Positions 9,340 through 19,929 of a stretch of 64,000 bases of DNA are shown piece after piece (the stretch's first letter is position 1; the number at the start of each line of letters is the position of its first letter). The DNA comes from Utricularia gibba (lineage: Eukaryota > Streptophyta > Magnoliopsida > Lamiales > Lentibulariaceae): positions 1,364,001 through 1,428,000 of the forward strand of contig NEEC01000002.1 of the NCBI GenBank assembly GCA_002189035.1, in the 5' to 3' direction. The translations under genes were made by a program, and so were the position numbers. Under the pieces are notes generated by a model. That model saw only the letters and a program-made list of their open reading frames with translations. It was not told where the DNA came from and made no database searches.

Positions 9340-10930
9340 TTAAGTGCAGCTGCTCTTCTGTACAAGGGAAGCATATAGGTCCCAAAGAACAAAACTCAAG
9401 CTGTTCACCACCACACTCGGCATTTTTATGGATAAAACACCACCACTAGTGGAACAGACCCATCAGCATTTGGATTGATTGCAACTAAAGGATAACTGTT
9501 GTCATTAACATTTTGAGAGCCATTTTGGCCAGATATTGCGCAAATGGAGCCATTCTAAAGCAGGTAAGATGTTAGGGATTCATGCCTGTATGAGTTCCAT
9601 GAATTTTCTATCCTGCAATATCTGGCCAAAATGTATAGATTTTATTCCATGACTGAAATATAGCACTAATGACTTCCACTAAATTAGTGTAAGCAGAAAA
9701 CAAGGTACAAAAGTATCCTTACAGGATTTGGGAGGTAAGTTCCAGTCCCAGCGCTATATTTCAGCACAGCATCAATATGCTGCTGATACATATTTGGGAG
9801 CCTACTCGAGACTGGTTGGAGAGGAGTAACAGGAGCCATATGCCGACCATAACTTGCCATACATTGAGATAGATTCATGCCGGTGGAAGGTGGTCTACCA
9901 GAGCTTCGTAAGGAAGTTGAGAGAACCAAACAGGAGGGAACATTACATGCGAACAGTGCACCAAAGGTCCAGGGTAAGGTGGATTTGGGCAGAATCTACC
10001 TAACTGTAGATTTTTCCAATGACTAGCAAAATCACTGTTTAGGATATCAGCCTCATCTTTTCAGATGTCTCAAAAGTTCTCACGCACATAGAACTGGAAT
10101 GACTTGAAAAGTCTTGCTCATTGAAATTCTTCTTGGATCCATTGGTATCTGAGCCTTCCTCGTATGCAAAATGGCCACTTGGTGAATTAGAATTTTTTTG
10201 TCTATGTTATAAAGGAAGCATTGTAAAAAAGGGAATCGGGGGACCCGTTGGATAGAAAGCAATCAGGCCAGAACTATCATTGGGTTTTTTCTTGAACAAG
10301 AACCAATGAGCACGGGACTAAAGGGCATCATAGAATCCGCACCATTAGGTTGAGAAACATCAAGGCCAGAAGTCTGGTGTCTAGGAACCTGCAAGGACTC
10401 AACATTGTCAATCTGTGAATGCATTTCTGTGATTTCACCCATATTGGATGATGACACCCATCCCTGTTCGTCAGACTCAGTATGACTGGGCAGATGTTGA
10501 GACATGACTTTTCCCTTGCCCCGAGCAGGTCGTTGATCTACAGAAACTATTTTTTTGAGTCTGTTTTGTATGGAGAATTTAGGCGCATACAACTTCGAGG
10601 TTCACTAATCTTTCTTCCACAAAAAAGTCACCGCCTACATCATCGAGGTTCGACAATCTATCAATATTTCGTCCCGCAGAACCACCACCTTCCCTCATAT
10701 TCCTCTGCTGAGTTTTCAGAGCACCTCCAGGATCACTTTGACGAGATGGAGGGAAATATTTCAAACCTGAAACAGACGGTTGTGATTTATGATCAATCAC
10801 GAGCACGTCACCATTTCATTGTCAAGCTCGTAGGCACTTGATGATAAAACACCTTCCTCCTTCAATAAATCATCATCAACATCAACAGGATTCGCCTCCT
10901 CCAGGAGATCGTCGAATCACAGAACCAGAA
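9340..10930 (-). pseudogene. Decayed PAP/OAS1-type nucleotidyltransferase, C-terminal part only
   Basis: Reading the minus strand down from 10930 recovers, in order, pieces of a plant nucleotidyltransferase (poly(A) polymerase-like, At3g51620 group from memory). They include FDDLLEEANPVDVDDDLL, SSAYELDNEMV, VIDHKSQPSVSGLKYFPPSR, MSQHLPSHTESDEQGWVSSS, GLIAFYPTGPPIPFFTMLPL, MNLSQCMASYGRHMAPVTP, YSAGTGTYLPNP and GGEQLEFCSLGP. The pieces lie in different frames and are split by several frameshifts and stops (after MLPL, after VVVFYP, after LEVVCA), so no single fix restores it. The catalytic N-terminal domain was not found up to 11.5 kb. A truncated, decayed duplicate is the simplest reading. Confidence 0.75.
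9521..9633. repeat. Perfect 19-bp inverted repeat with 75-bp spacer
   Basis: Arms cattttggccagatattgc (9521-9539) and its exact reverse complement (9615-9633). It lies inside the nucleotidyltransferase pseudogene; the flanks do not extend the pairing. Confidence 0.85.
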
Positions 10931-11656
10931 ACAGCGAAAACAAGGGCCTGCTCTTCCCCTTCACTATATCTTTCTTATCAAATGACGAAGCAGGGAGAAG
11001 GAAACGAACTCCTTGGATCGAGTGAGCGCGTACCGTACTTTCCCAGAAATAGGGATTTCAACCGGCCTTGAAACTCACTCGACGGTGCTAGGAATCCGAT
11101 TTCATAGAGGCTTTTGATTTTGCGGGAGTAGTCTCGGTTTCCGATGTTTATATTGGGTGTTCCTTATCTGCAATATGAGATAGATTTGGGGATGTAAAAA
11201 TGAGGTCCAAAAACAAATATGACTCTTTGGAGGGACCTCCACAGCACATTTGCTTTTCATTCATCTTTCAACTCACCCACACTCTTCACACTCTCTCTAC
11301 CACTCTCGCCTGAAAACTTCTGGGTGACTTAGAAACAAGCTCCTGCGCTCTGTATCTCATTCATGTCCTGTGTTATACAAATGTGGTCCTTAGAAACCGG
11401 AGCCACTGGTTTGAAGAGGATACCGACCGTTCTTCTGGTTCAATTCATAGGGTAAAATCATCTATTCTAGCTTTCGCTGAACCATGCTACCAAGATGATG
11501 CATACCAATTACGAGGGAAAAAAAAGAAGTGATTACAGAATTAGAAGCAGACCACGTACGTTACAAGGAAGATCATTATTGAAGCAATGCTGTTTCAAGC
11601 AGAGCTGGAAGCAAGCAAGAAGCTGCAAGACCAAAACATCTATAGCAGTGTCAACT
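10931..11656. other. Intergenic
   Basis: Region between the pseudogene and the 3' end of the fiber-protein gene. Pyrimidine-rich runs near 11260-11310 look like UTR or promoter sequence. No gene could be supported. Confidence 0.3.
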
Positions 11657-12523
11657 CTATTTCTTTCCAGTCATGCCGGCGACGACCTGAAAGTACATGA
11701 AAAGGTGAGACTCCATGACATATTTTCTTTTCAATGGAGGAGTGCTCACAAGAATGGAGTAAATGAAATACTGACATCATTAAGTGGAGTTGGAGGAACT
11801 TTCTTGGCTGTTTCAAGGGAGTCCAATATAGGCCTTACCACTGCAGGGAGAAAGAGTCCTGCAAACGCCCCGTTATCAGAAGCATGTTGACCAGTGTTTG
11901 TTTCAACACGAAGATTAAACCATTCAATGAGATTGCTTATACATGATTCAGATCAAAACAAACGAATTAAGCACTATTTAATAAACACAAGCCTTCCACT
12001 AGTTATCTTCATAACAACAATGCCATATCACATAGAGAATGATATGATATTAATCAACAGGCTTTGGAAAATTAGTGAAAACTGAATGTCGTCAAATGCC
12101 CCGGTCGCCATGGGCAAATCGATTGCATAAATCCATTTCTCCAATTCTACTGCTCCATACAAAATCATTTTTTTTTCAAAGAACCCTTTACCCAAATAGT
12201 GCATCACAGCAAATTGGTTCAATCCATGCCCTAGAACAAGCGGCACCGCTACACAAGAACTAGAGAATAATAATTTCTGAAACTCCCGGCACAGCCGGCG
12301 CGAAAGAGACCCCAAGACGCAATGTCCAACATCTAAATCCATCCGAAATCAGAAAAAAAAAAAAAAGAAACCAAATTGATCGTTCGATTGGATTCCGCAC
12401 ACAACCAAACCGAGAATCAATTAGCTAAAAGAGGAGATCACAACCTACACCGGCCATGAGACACGAGACAGCAACTACCGGCTCCTGAACGACGAAAATT
12501 TTCAGTTTCTCCATCACCGGCAT
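11657..12523 (-). CDS. 63-residue 'fiber' protein (plant mitochondrial small membrane protein)
   Basis: Three exons: 12445-12523 (MPVMEKLKIFVVQEPVVAVS...), 11776-11858 (GLFLPAVVRPILDSLETAKK) and 11657-11686 (VVAGMTGKK, stop). The junctions keep frame (GG|A glycine, then phase 0), giving 63 residues with a central hydrophobic stretch. It matches the plant 'fiber protein' family, reported from memory as a small plant-specific subunit associated with mitochondrial complex I. Too short and too split to be visible as one open frame. The promoter side has AGCCCA and GGCCCA elements at 12595-12660. A decayed second copy of exon 1 lies at about 14.7 kb. Confidence 0.85.
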
Positions 12524-12787
12524 CTTTCCTCTTCCTCTGTGTGGTGCCTCGAAACTTTGACAAAATTTCACAATATGAAAATAATAGGGCTTACAGCCCA
12601 ATAAAGAATATATTTCCCCTTAAGGCCCCATAATTTTAGAAAATTCTCAGTTTCGGCCCATGAACAATAACGGACCTTTTTCTTCCTTTTTCCGCTTTCT
12701 GTACTACACACGTTTCAGCGTCTCTACCGGAGAAGAAAGCTCCACCTGAAGCTGCCTGATGAGTAGTGCAGATAAATGAACTTCCTT
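12524..12787. promoter_or_regulatory. Fiber-gene promoter / PPR 3' region
   Basis: Same-strand spacer with site-II-like elements (AGCCCA 12595-12600, GGCCCA 12655-12660), common in plant nuclear genes for mitochondrial proteins. Confidence 0.45.
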
Positions 12788-14410
12788 TCAGTTTGATACC
12801 AATCCTTCCAAATCCACTTCCACAAAGCGATGATCAGCGACAACTTTTTCCAGTAACAGATTCCAGATGCTGGGAACAGCAGAAGCCGCCTGTCTAAGCA
12901 CACAAAGCACATCATCTTTGTTTCCAGAATCGAAAAGCCCCAGAATAAGTTTACAGTAAGTGGCTTCACTTGGTGTAAACCCTCTGCCATACATCTCTTC
13001 CAAGATCCCCATCGCAAATTTGGCGAACCCCGCCTTGCAGAAACATTGGATCAACATGTCGTAAGTGAATGAACTCGGAAGGCAACCCCTTGCAACCATT
13101 TGATCCCATAGTCGTCCTGCTTCGCAGAGCTCTCCCTTGTCGCACATCCCGGCTATCAGGGTGTTGTATGCAACCAGACTAGGAATGCATCCCTTTTCAA
13201 ATTCATCAAACAGTTTTCTTGCTTCCCAAACCTGATCCTCCTTGCATAGCCAATAAACAAGTGTGCTTAGTATCGAATTGTCTGGTGTACAGTTCTTCAA
13301 CAGTAATACCCTCCATAGCTGGGATGCTTGCGCAACCTTACCATCTCTGCATAAAGCGTCTACCACTTTACAGCATAAGCTTGAGCTGGGAACATATTTC
13401 TTGTCAAGCATGTCGTTAACCATGTTCATGGCTTCCCCGGGCTTGTTTTGCTTGCACAATGCCTCGATCATAACACTGTATGTTACATCATTTGGTTCCA
13501 CTCTATTCTCTTCCATTTCGTCCATGACTTGGGTTGCCTCGACAAACTTTCCCAACTTACAGAAACCGTCTATCAGAACGGTGTAAGTTGTAGCATCAGG
13601 CAGGCAGCCCTTGTACACAATTTCATCAAATACAGCTTTGGCTGCATTCATGTCTCCTCGATCCACATACCCAGCCATTAGAGTAGTGTAGCTTACCACA
13701 TTGGGAACTATCCCCATTGCAGGCATCTCATCCAACAACTTGAGTGCGCCTTCAAGATCATTCTTCTTACACAGAGCTTTCAACAGAATGTTGCAAGTGA
13801 AGACATTGGGAACAATATTGAACTTTTTCTTGGAATTCTTGAATAAAAGGTAAACAGAATCGTACCTCTTATTCTGAACCAACGCATTCAACAAAGTGTT
13901 CAACGAACGAACTGACCTTTTAACTCCAAAATCAGTGATATGTAGGAATGTCCTGATTGACTCCCTCGGATTGCTGTCAATACCATAGTTCCGGATCAGT
14001 GAGATGAACAAATTCTCACCACAAGTAACTCCTGAATCTCGCAAATCTCTCAAGAGCAAAGCTACCGGTCCAAATTCCCGCGCACGGGAGAGCTTGTGGA
14101 TCATGGCATTATAAGTGTCATAATTGTGGGCGAAATTGGGATGATACTTCCCGGCATAGTCAAAAATCTGAAGAGCGAGATCAAGATTCTGCTGCTGCGT
14201 GATAATGGAGCAGAGACGTTTTGGAGTAAGTTTCTGGGGCCAAGGTTTGATGGGTGGTGTGACGGTGTAGTCGTCAAGAACAGAGGATTGAATATTGATG
14301 CGTTGGTTGCAGCCGCCTGGAGCGGCGGCGATGGATGTGATAGAGCAGAAATACGAAGAGCGGAAAATAGTAGCATGGAGAGCGGAACAATTTCTCCGGC
14401 GAGCCAACAT
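12788..14410 (-). CDS. P-class pentatricopeptide repeat protein, probably mitochondrial
   Basis: Single-exon 540-codon gene, intact. The first ~40 residues are Arg/Ser-rich with few acidic residues (MLARRRNCSALHATIF), fitting an organelle-targeting peptide. From about residue 150 there are at least nine consecutive 34-36-residue PPR motifs recognisable by repeated NxxTYxxLIxGxCKxGxxxEA cores, for example TYTVLIDGFCKLGK, TYSVMIEALCKQNK, AYNTLIAGMCDKGE and TYDMLIQCFCKAGF. There are no E, DYW or SMR extensions, so it is a P-type RNA-binding protein acting in organelle RNA processing or translation; its target cannot be read from the sequence. The start is chosen as the first ATG of the open frame. 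An acceptor-like TTTCAG about 50 bases upstream hints at a spliced 5' UTR. Confidence 0.92.
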   Translation of the reverse strand: MLARRRNCSALHATIFRSSYFCSITSIAAAPGGCNQRINIQSSVLDDYTVTPPIKPWPQKLTPKRLCSIITQQQNLDLALQIFDYAGKYHPNFAHNYDTYNAMIHKLSRAREFGPVALLLRDLRDSGVTCGENLFISLIRNYGIDSNPRESIRTFLHITDFGVKRSVRSLNTLLNALVQNKRYDSVYLLFKNSKKKFNIVPNVFTCNILLKALCKKNDLEGALKLLDEMPAMGIVPNVVSYTTLMAGYVDRGDMNAAKAVFDEIVYKGCLPDATTYTVLIDGFCKLGKFVEATQVMDEMEENRVEPNDVTYSVMIEALCKQNKPGEAMNMVNDMLDKKYVPSSSLCCKVVDALCRDGKVAQASQLWRVLLLKNCTPDNSILSTLVYWLCKEDQVWEARKLFDEFEKGCIPSLVAYNTLIAGMCDKGELCEAGRLWDQMVARGCLPSSFTYDMLIQCFCKAGFAKFAMGILEEMYGRGFTPSEATYCKLILGLFDSGNKDDVLCVLRQAASAVPSIWNLLLEKVVADHRFVEVDLEGLVSN

Positions 14411-14669
14411 AGAGACCTAGTAAAGCCACGGAGGGATGTTCTGCTTCTCCCACAACTGAAATCGAATACCTAAATCATCAGCCCCGATTCTAGAACTCCA
14501 TCAAAATCATTTCGAACCAAAAATCAAAACTTTCACACATTCCCTTCCACTCCGATGCGAAGTAGACCCCGAGAATGTAGAATCTTATGGAAATTTCGAC
14601 TCAAAACTTCCACCTGATTACCTACATTAGCAAAGTGAGAACCTCGAAAAATACAGGCAGAGACGCCAT

Positions 14670-14760
14670 CTCACACCGGCGATGAGTAAGGGCGCACCAA
14701 CCGCCGGCTTCTGAACTTCAAACGCTTCCAGTTCATCTGTCGATGGCATCCCTTCTACTC
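14670..14760 (-). pseudogene. Diverged duplicate of fiber-protein exon 1
   Basis: The minus strand reads MPSTDELEAFEVQKPAVGAP then LLIAGV from ATG 14747-14749, alignable without gaps to MPVMEKLKIFVVQEPVVAVS then CLMAGV of the fiber gene. DNA similarity continues on both sides (the ACACCGGC-ATGAG block and the CATC-CTTC-CTCTGT-CCTC block). The other two exons are not present behind it. It now sits as a possible 5' leader exon of the PPR gene, with a GTGAG donor right after the conserved GGT codon. Confidence 0.7.
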
Positions 14761-15121
14761 TGTATCACCTCCGTTCTTTTCCATAAGAGACGACGAAATT
14801 TGTCCATATGAATGGGCTCATGGCCCATAATGTTCTTCTCTTATGGGCCAATTACAATAAACGACGGCCCATGAACTGCAACAACTATTTTTCTAAAATT
14901 AAACTAATATATTATATTAAAGAAAATCTAAAGGACCCAAATGCTAAAAGGCAGTGTGGATAATCAAATCCTCTTGTTGTCAAAACAAAAAGAAAAATAA
15001 AAAGAAATTCTGTGAGGTATCCCACGCGTCATCTTCTCCATAGACCACAAGAACGTTCGCGTCTGAGCTCTCATCTTCTTCTCGCTTTCGTTTTTTTGTG
15101 TGGAGTAGTTTGGAGAAAGTC
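14761..15121. promoter_or_regulatory. Divergent upstream region between PPR (-) and DUF4079 gene (+)
   Basis: Contains TGGGCT, TGGCCC and TGGGCC elements at about 14813-14870 and an AT-rich block. No coding signal. Confidence 0.4.
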
Positions 15122-16691
15122 ATGGCTGCTACTCTATCCCTTCCTAAATTTCCCAATATCCCACCAAAAATCCCGGGTTCTGCTTCAAAATCGCTTCCCA
15201 GTTCGCTAATTGTCGCGAAATCGCAAAGCCCAGTTTCAGAAAGTACTCAGAAATCATGGAGCTCTGTAGCTATCGACATGAAATCTGCTTCTCTGCCTCT
15301 TGCAGCATTCACATTGCCTTTCTTGCTGGAATCTAAGGTATCGCAGTCTCTGTTTTTTTATTAATTTTGTATTTCAGTGATGGGAATTGGTGTGGTTCCT
15401 CGCAGGATGCGCTTGCTGTCGGTGGGGAATTCGGAATTTTGGAAGGACGATCTTTTGCGTTGATTCATCCTGTTGTGATGGGTGGATTGTTTTTGTATAC
15501 GTTGTATGCTGGGTATCTTGGTTGGCAATGGAGGAGAGTGAGAACCATACAGGATGAGATTAACGAACTTAAGAAGCAACTGAAACCTGTTGCGGTTACG
15601 CCTGACGGGTTACCAGCTGCGGAATCTCCTACGCCATCGCCTATTGAAGCTAAGATTCAACAACTCTCTGAGGTACAGTGCGTGCTGTGGGTACATTTGA
15701 TAAATTTTCAAGTTTTGAACAGCTTTACTAAGAGTAGAAGATGTATAGAAGACCTTTGGTGCAGTCGAAATGTTGGGATCATACTTTAACTTGGATTTAA
15801 TGACTAATGTCTCTCGGGTTTGAACATGAGCTCCCTCAGTATGTGTTTGAGAAATCAAGTGCGCTATGGTGATGAAAGTGTTCTAAATTGTTATACCTTA
15901 TCCTTCTGATTGTTCTTGTATTCCATCTCACCGCTACACTAGACACAAAAAGCATAACTGCATGTTCCAGTGTTGGTTTGTTCTTCCAAGGTCATTTCTT
16001 TATAGAGAGACAAAGTTTCTTGACTGTGTTTCCGCCATTCTGAAAATTTCATTGATTTTAGGAAAGAAAGGAGTTGATTAAAGGGTCATTCAGGATAAAC
16101 ATTTCAATGCGGGTTCTATACTACTTGCATTTGTGTGTTTTGAGTCCGTCGGTGGTGGCATCAATACATGGTTCAGAGCTGGAAAGCTTTTCCCAGGTCC
16201 TCATTTATTCAGTGGTGCAGGTTAGTCAAACACTCGTTCTTCGGGAAGCTTTTCTGCCTATGTTTTCTAGTACTTCAACAAGGATGATATGTATGATGAA
16301 ATATTGCTCCACTTCATTTTATGACAATGTGAAGCGGAATGAGCATGCTTGTTTGATTTAGAGCATAATAAAGGCGTGAATCTTCACTTCCTAGCTGATT
16401 GTATTTCCAACTGATAGTTGTTTCAAAATGCCTTTTGAATAGTGCAAATTTATTGCAACTTTGAGTTCGACTCCAACCTAACTATTGTACCACTGTTTGC
16501 ATCGTAAAACAGCCATTACAGTTCTTTGGGCAGCGGCGGCTGCGTTGGTTCCTGCAATGCAGAAGGGTAATGAAACAGCGAGGAATCTTCACATTCTTTT
16601 GAATGCAGTTAATGTAATCCTCTTCATTTGGCAGATCCCTACCGGGATTGACATTGTCTTCAAAGTTTTCGAGTTCACTCAATGGCCTTGA
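15122..16691 (+). CDS. Chloroplast DUF4079 membrane protein, with an apparent 1-nt frameshift in exon 3
   Basis: Exons: 15122-15337 (Ser/Pro/Lys-rich plastid transit peptide, MAATLSLPKFPNIPP), 15406-15672, 16062-16220 and 16513-16691. Exon 2 has GRSFALIHPVVMGGLF and YAGYLGWQWRRVRTI followed by a Lys-rich coiled segment. Exon 3 should give RDKHFNAGSILLAFVCF and TWFRAGKLFPGPHLFSGA. Exon 4 gives AITVLWAAAAALVPAMQKG and ends FKVFEFTQWP. Four hydrophobic helices fit the DUF4079 thylakoid/cyanobacterial family; the molecular function is unknown. Exon 3 as written is 159 nt and ends in phase 0, but exon 4 needs phase 1. Reading GG at 16093-16094 as GGG repairs both the reading frame and the splice phase (273 residues), which is strong evidence for one missing G. 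Confidence 0.85.
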
Positions 16692-17684
16692 TCTGTGTGA
16701 TCTCATTTTGACTTATATGCTTAAATACTTCACTTTCGTCTGTATATATGAACTCTGTTATAATATCTACTTTTCATTGTAGTTGTGAGAAAAAGATGAA
16801 ATTTTTTGGAATGCAAAGCGTAAAACAGAGGTCAATTGAATTCTTGTTGCGTACATGATTATTGACTCACATGGGCGAGTCAGAAACTCCTATTTCTCTC
16901 TGAAAATCTGTCTGCTGTTGTTGGTTCATGTGGAGGGGCGCTTATATGTTGAATCTGCCGAGTTTCTCGAACCACTGCTTTAGCCATGAATTCCAATGCG
17001 TAGCAACCCGAATCAGTGTGTATGTTAGAATTCCAACCACTCATTATATATCACTGTGCTGAGAGTTGAATTACCAGTAGCATTGATGTGAGCTGCACAG
17101 CTACCCAAAAGCCAGCTTCAGTTTGGACCAACAGTATACACACTAAAGTAACGCACCAGTGCTTCCCATGGTTTACCTCTGTCACAACTTCATTTACATG
17201 CCTCTTTTTTTTCCTTCACCTTCATTGCAGGTAAGCACAGATAGATAACTTCTTTGCAGGTATGTGCAGATAACCCTGTTCTCAATTTGGGTTCTTGATC
17301 CCTTCTTCCAACTCCAATTCCCAGGGGAAGATGGGGAAAAAGGATTCGTAAATGCATTTTCAAACCGTCACAGATAAGATGCCGGGCGTTGGTTTTTCAA
17401 TTCTTCAATAAATGAGACAGAGATGGATAGATGAGAGGGGGAGACAAGTGACAGAGAGGCATGACAAATTTTCCCGGGTGGAAAACAAGCTGCTTTAGTA
17501 GGGTAAATGCAGTGGAATTGTCCTTTTTTGTCCTCGTTACAGCCCCATTGATAAAACATACATCGGTTTCTTCTTCCTTCAACTCTCCCTTGAAAAAAGG
17601 CGAAACTTTTGGGCTCCCATTTTGACTTTCCTTTGTTCCTCGAATTGCTCCTGTCGTTTCGCGGGCAACTCCTAACTCTCTGTG
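16692..17684. other. Intergenic, DUF4079 3' region and MIR166 upstream region
   Basis: No protein-coding signal. The part 17380-17640 is rich in GA/CT runs (for example around 17410-17460) and precedes the TATA box of the MIR166 locus. Confidence 0.4.
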
Positions 17685-17692
17685 TATATATA
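17685..17692 (+). promoter_or_regulatory. TATA box of the MIR166 locus
   Basis: TATATATA placed 70-90 bases before the hairpin, predicting transcription start near 17715-17722. Plant MIRNA genes are Pol II genes with TATA boxes at this kind of distance; start site inferred. Confidence 0.5.
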
Positions 17693-17756
17693 CACACACA
17701 TACATGCCAGTGACGAGCGCGCAGTAAGTGCAATGGTGCTTGAGATTGGAGCCTCG

Positions 17757-17881
17757 GGAGCTTGCGTTTTAGAGGGGAATGTCGTTTGGCTCGAGGATCC
17801 AAAGACGCAGATGCATCTTGCTGCATCTCCCTGTTCGCGTCCTCGGACCAGGCTTCATTCCCCCTTAATTCTATGCTCTTT
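17757..17881 (+). ncRNA. MIR166: MIR166 precursor hairpin
   Basis: Positions 17843-17863 match canonical miR165/166 over all 21 nt (begins TCGGACCAGG, ends TTCATTCCCC). Positions 17776-17796 hold the passenger strand (begins GGAATGTCGT, ends GGCTCGAGG). The two pair with 2-nt 3' overhangs at both ends, and pairing continues outward (GAGC...GCTC), with a loop of about 46 nt. The mature strand is on the 3' arm, as in known MIR166 genes. miR166 guides AGO1/AGO10 to HD-ZIP III mRNAs (PHB, PHV, REV, CNA, HB8) and sets organ polarity, meristem and vascular patterning. A TATA box is upstream at 17685. The 252-codon open frame on the other strand here is a chance ORF. Confidence 0.95.
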
Positions 17882-19400
17882 CCTGTGCCCAAGACCAGAG
17901 ACTTGCTCCTTTTTGGAATGCTTGCTGTTTCGCTTCCGCCATGGTGATTGGTATAATGATTAAAGAGAGCTTTCTGCATCATCATTACCAACTTCTTGTT
18001 TCCTTCTTCCACAACTAACAGCCTTTTCCTGCCAGCTTCAACCCTGTCTGCTACCAGAAAATTAGGGAAATCAAGTTTACGCTTTCGAGGGTTGGGCCTG
18101 ATGGCCCAATTTCTACAGAGGCCCAAAGGCCCAGATTGGAACTCCAGAGGCCATATAGACTACCAGCACTCCATTTTTTCTTTCCCAATCAATAAATAAA
18201 TATTATTTATATACCTTTAAAATTTTAAAATATTAAAGAATACTTCATTTTGCTCTATGGGTTGGCAACATGCAATGTAAGTATTGTGCCATTTTAGGAT
18301 AAGTGATTAATGAAATATTTAGACCGTATTTAGTATACTTGTTTGCATAATCCAGTTCAAAACGTTTGAAGTGATAGCATAAATTAAAGTAATAGCACAT
18401 GTTATAATTCAGAAATCATATAATATTTTTATAATATAAATGATATATAAAACATGTTTTTAAAGTTATCAAATATAATATTAATAATTATAGATAAATA
18501 TGTCATTTAATTATTAAAATCAATGTTATCATTTTTTATACTTCAAATATAGATTTACTCGGTAATAATTTTTTAAAAAAATTATTTCAAATATATAACA
18601 ATTCTCTTTTGTATTAGAATTTTCAATTCTTCTGAAATCAATTTTGTAATGATTTTTCTAAAATTGTCTTCAGTTTTTTCATTTTTCAGTTTTAAATAAA
18701 AGAATTAAATGATCTGGCTTTAATTATAAAAATTGAAGAATAGTTAGTGTACACAATTTTTCAAAATATTTAATAGACTTATTATCTATCTGTACAAACT
18801 AATAGTATTATATTCATTGATTTAGTTTTATTTATTTATTTAATATATATATATATTCAACATAATTTTTTTAAAAATATCTTTATTAAATATATTTTAA
18901 TTACAATTATCTATATATATTTATTTAAATATATTATTAATTCAACTAGTTTACTAAACAAACACTTATTTATACCTTAAATTTTAGAGAGAAATGTGTT
19001 CTAAAATGGATGAGTATCAAAATATATTTTTAAAAAATAAAATTGAGATGATGAAAAAGATAAAAAGAATTTAAAAAAAATATAGGGTCAATTGGTACCC
19101 ATGTGAACTTTGAGCCACAAAAAATTACTACAAATATTGAAAATAAATGGAAAAAGGTGCAGAGATGGATCAAGTGGGCAAGTTTGTGGTTGAGGATACA
19201 ATCCAGTAACATTGCGCCACTTGGCAGAGCGTCACTATTTTCGGCCCCACAGCAGGTTGCTCACCAGCCTCAAATATAATATTTTCATTTTTTTTATTTT
19301 TTGTAAAACAACTCACTCTTTATTTTTGTGGCGGATGATTTTCCCAGTTAAAAATATATCGGATATAAAAAGCGTACCAGTCTTACCCTTTTCTTCTTCT
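17882..19400. other. AT-rich intergenic DNA between MIR166 and LHY
   Basis: Pri-miRNA downstream sequence, a cluster of GGCCCA/TGGGCC-type motifs at about 18090-18135, then very AT-rich DNA (18180-19190). An exact evening-element sequence AAAATATCT occurs at 18874-18882. No ORF with protein-like content and no recognisable transposon ends. Confidence 0.4.
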
Positions 19401-19929
19401 TCCACTTCGCGCTTGCTTCTCACGGTCGTTACTCTGAAGCTACTTCTTCAGCTTCAGGTCGCGCATTAGCTTTCTAGGTTCTCGATCTGCAGGTGATTTA
19501 GGTTTTTGTTTAATTTGGTGAATTTTGGATGGATTTACGCGGGCTAGTAGTTCAGTTGCTCTTTTTTTTTTCTTTTTCTTGAATTGGCTGCGCTGTTACT
19601 GTCAACAGTTTGGTTTTATAGTTCGTTGATGTGAACCGCCCTTGTTGATGAGATCTTGTGTTTGTTACCGATAATCGTACTTCGTTTGCCCTGCTGTCCT
19701 GCTTTTGTTTTTTTTTCTTTTTTGTGGCTTAGATTGACTTAATAAATCTTTCAATGCGTGCTAATTTTCAACTTACAGGAAACAGAAGCAGTTGGGACTC
19801 TCTGTCTTAATAGATTTCCTCGTTTTGGCTGCAGTAATTTTGTGATTCTTTGCTGCAAGAGCTGAGGTGTTCTGGTCAGCCAATTTTTCGCAGTTTCAGC
19901 ATTTGAAGCGTGATATTGACGCCTTTTAT

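Noticed and set aside
12028-12342. 104-codon minus-strand ORF
   Set aside because: Falls inside the first intron of the fiber gene and has no protein-like conservation.
13219-14473. Plus-strand ORFs opposite the PPR gene
   Set aside because: Shadows of the intact 540-codon minus-strand gene.
17682-17963. 93-codon plus-strand ORF
   Set aside because: Lies in the pri-miR166 transcript and would be translated through the hairpin; no recognisable domain.
17368-18126. 252-codon minus-strand ORF
   Set aside because: No family-like sequence; low-complexity and Arg-rich; fully explained as the complement of the MIR166 locus and its promoter.
18180-19190. Possible transposon in AT-rich DNA
   Set aside because: No terminal inverted repeats, target-site duplications or coding remnants could be identified by eye.
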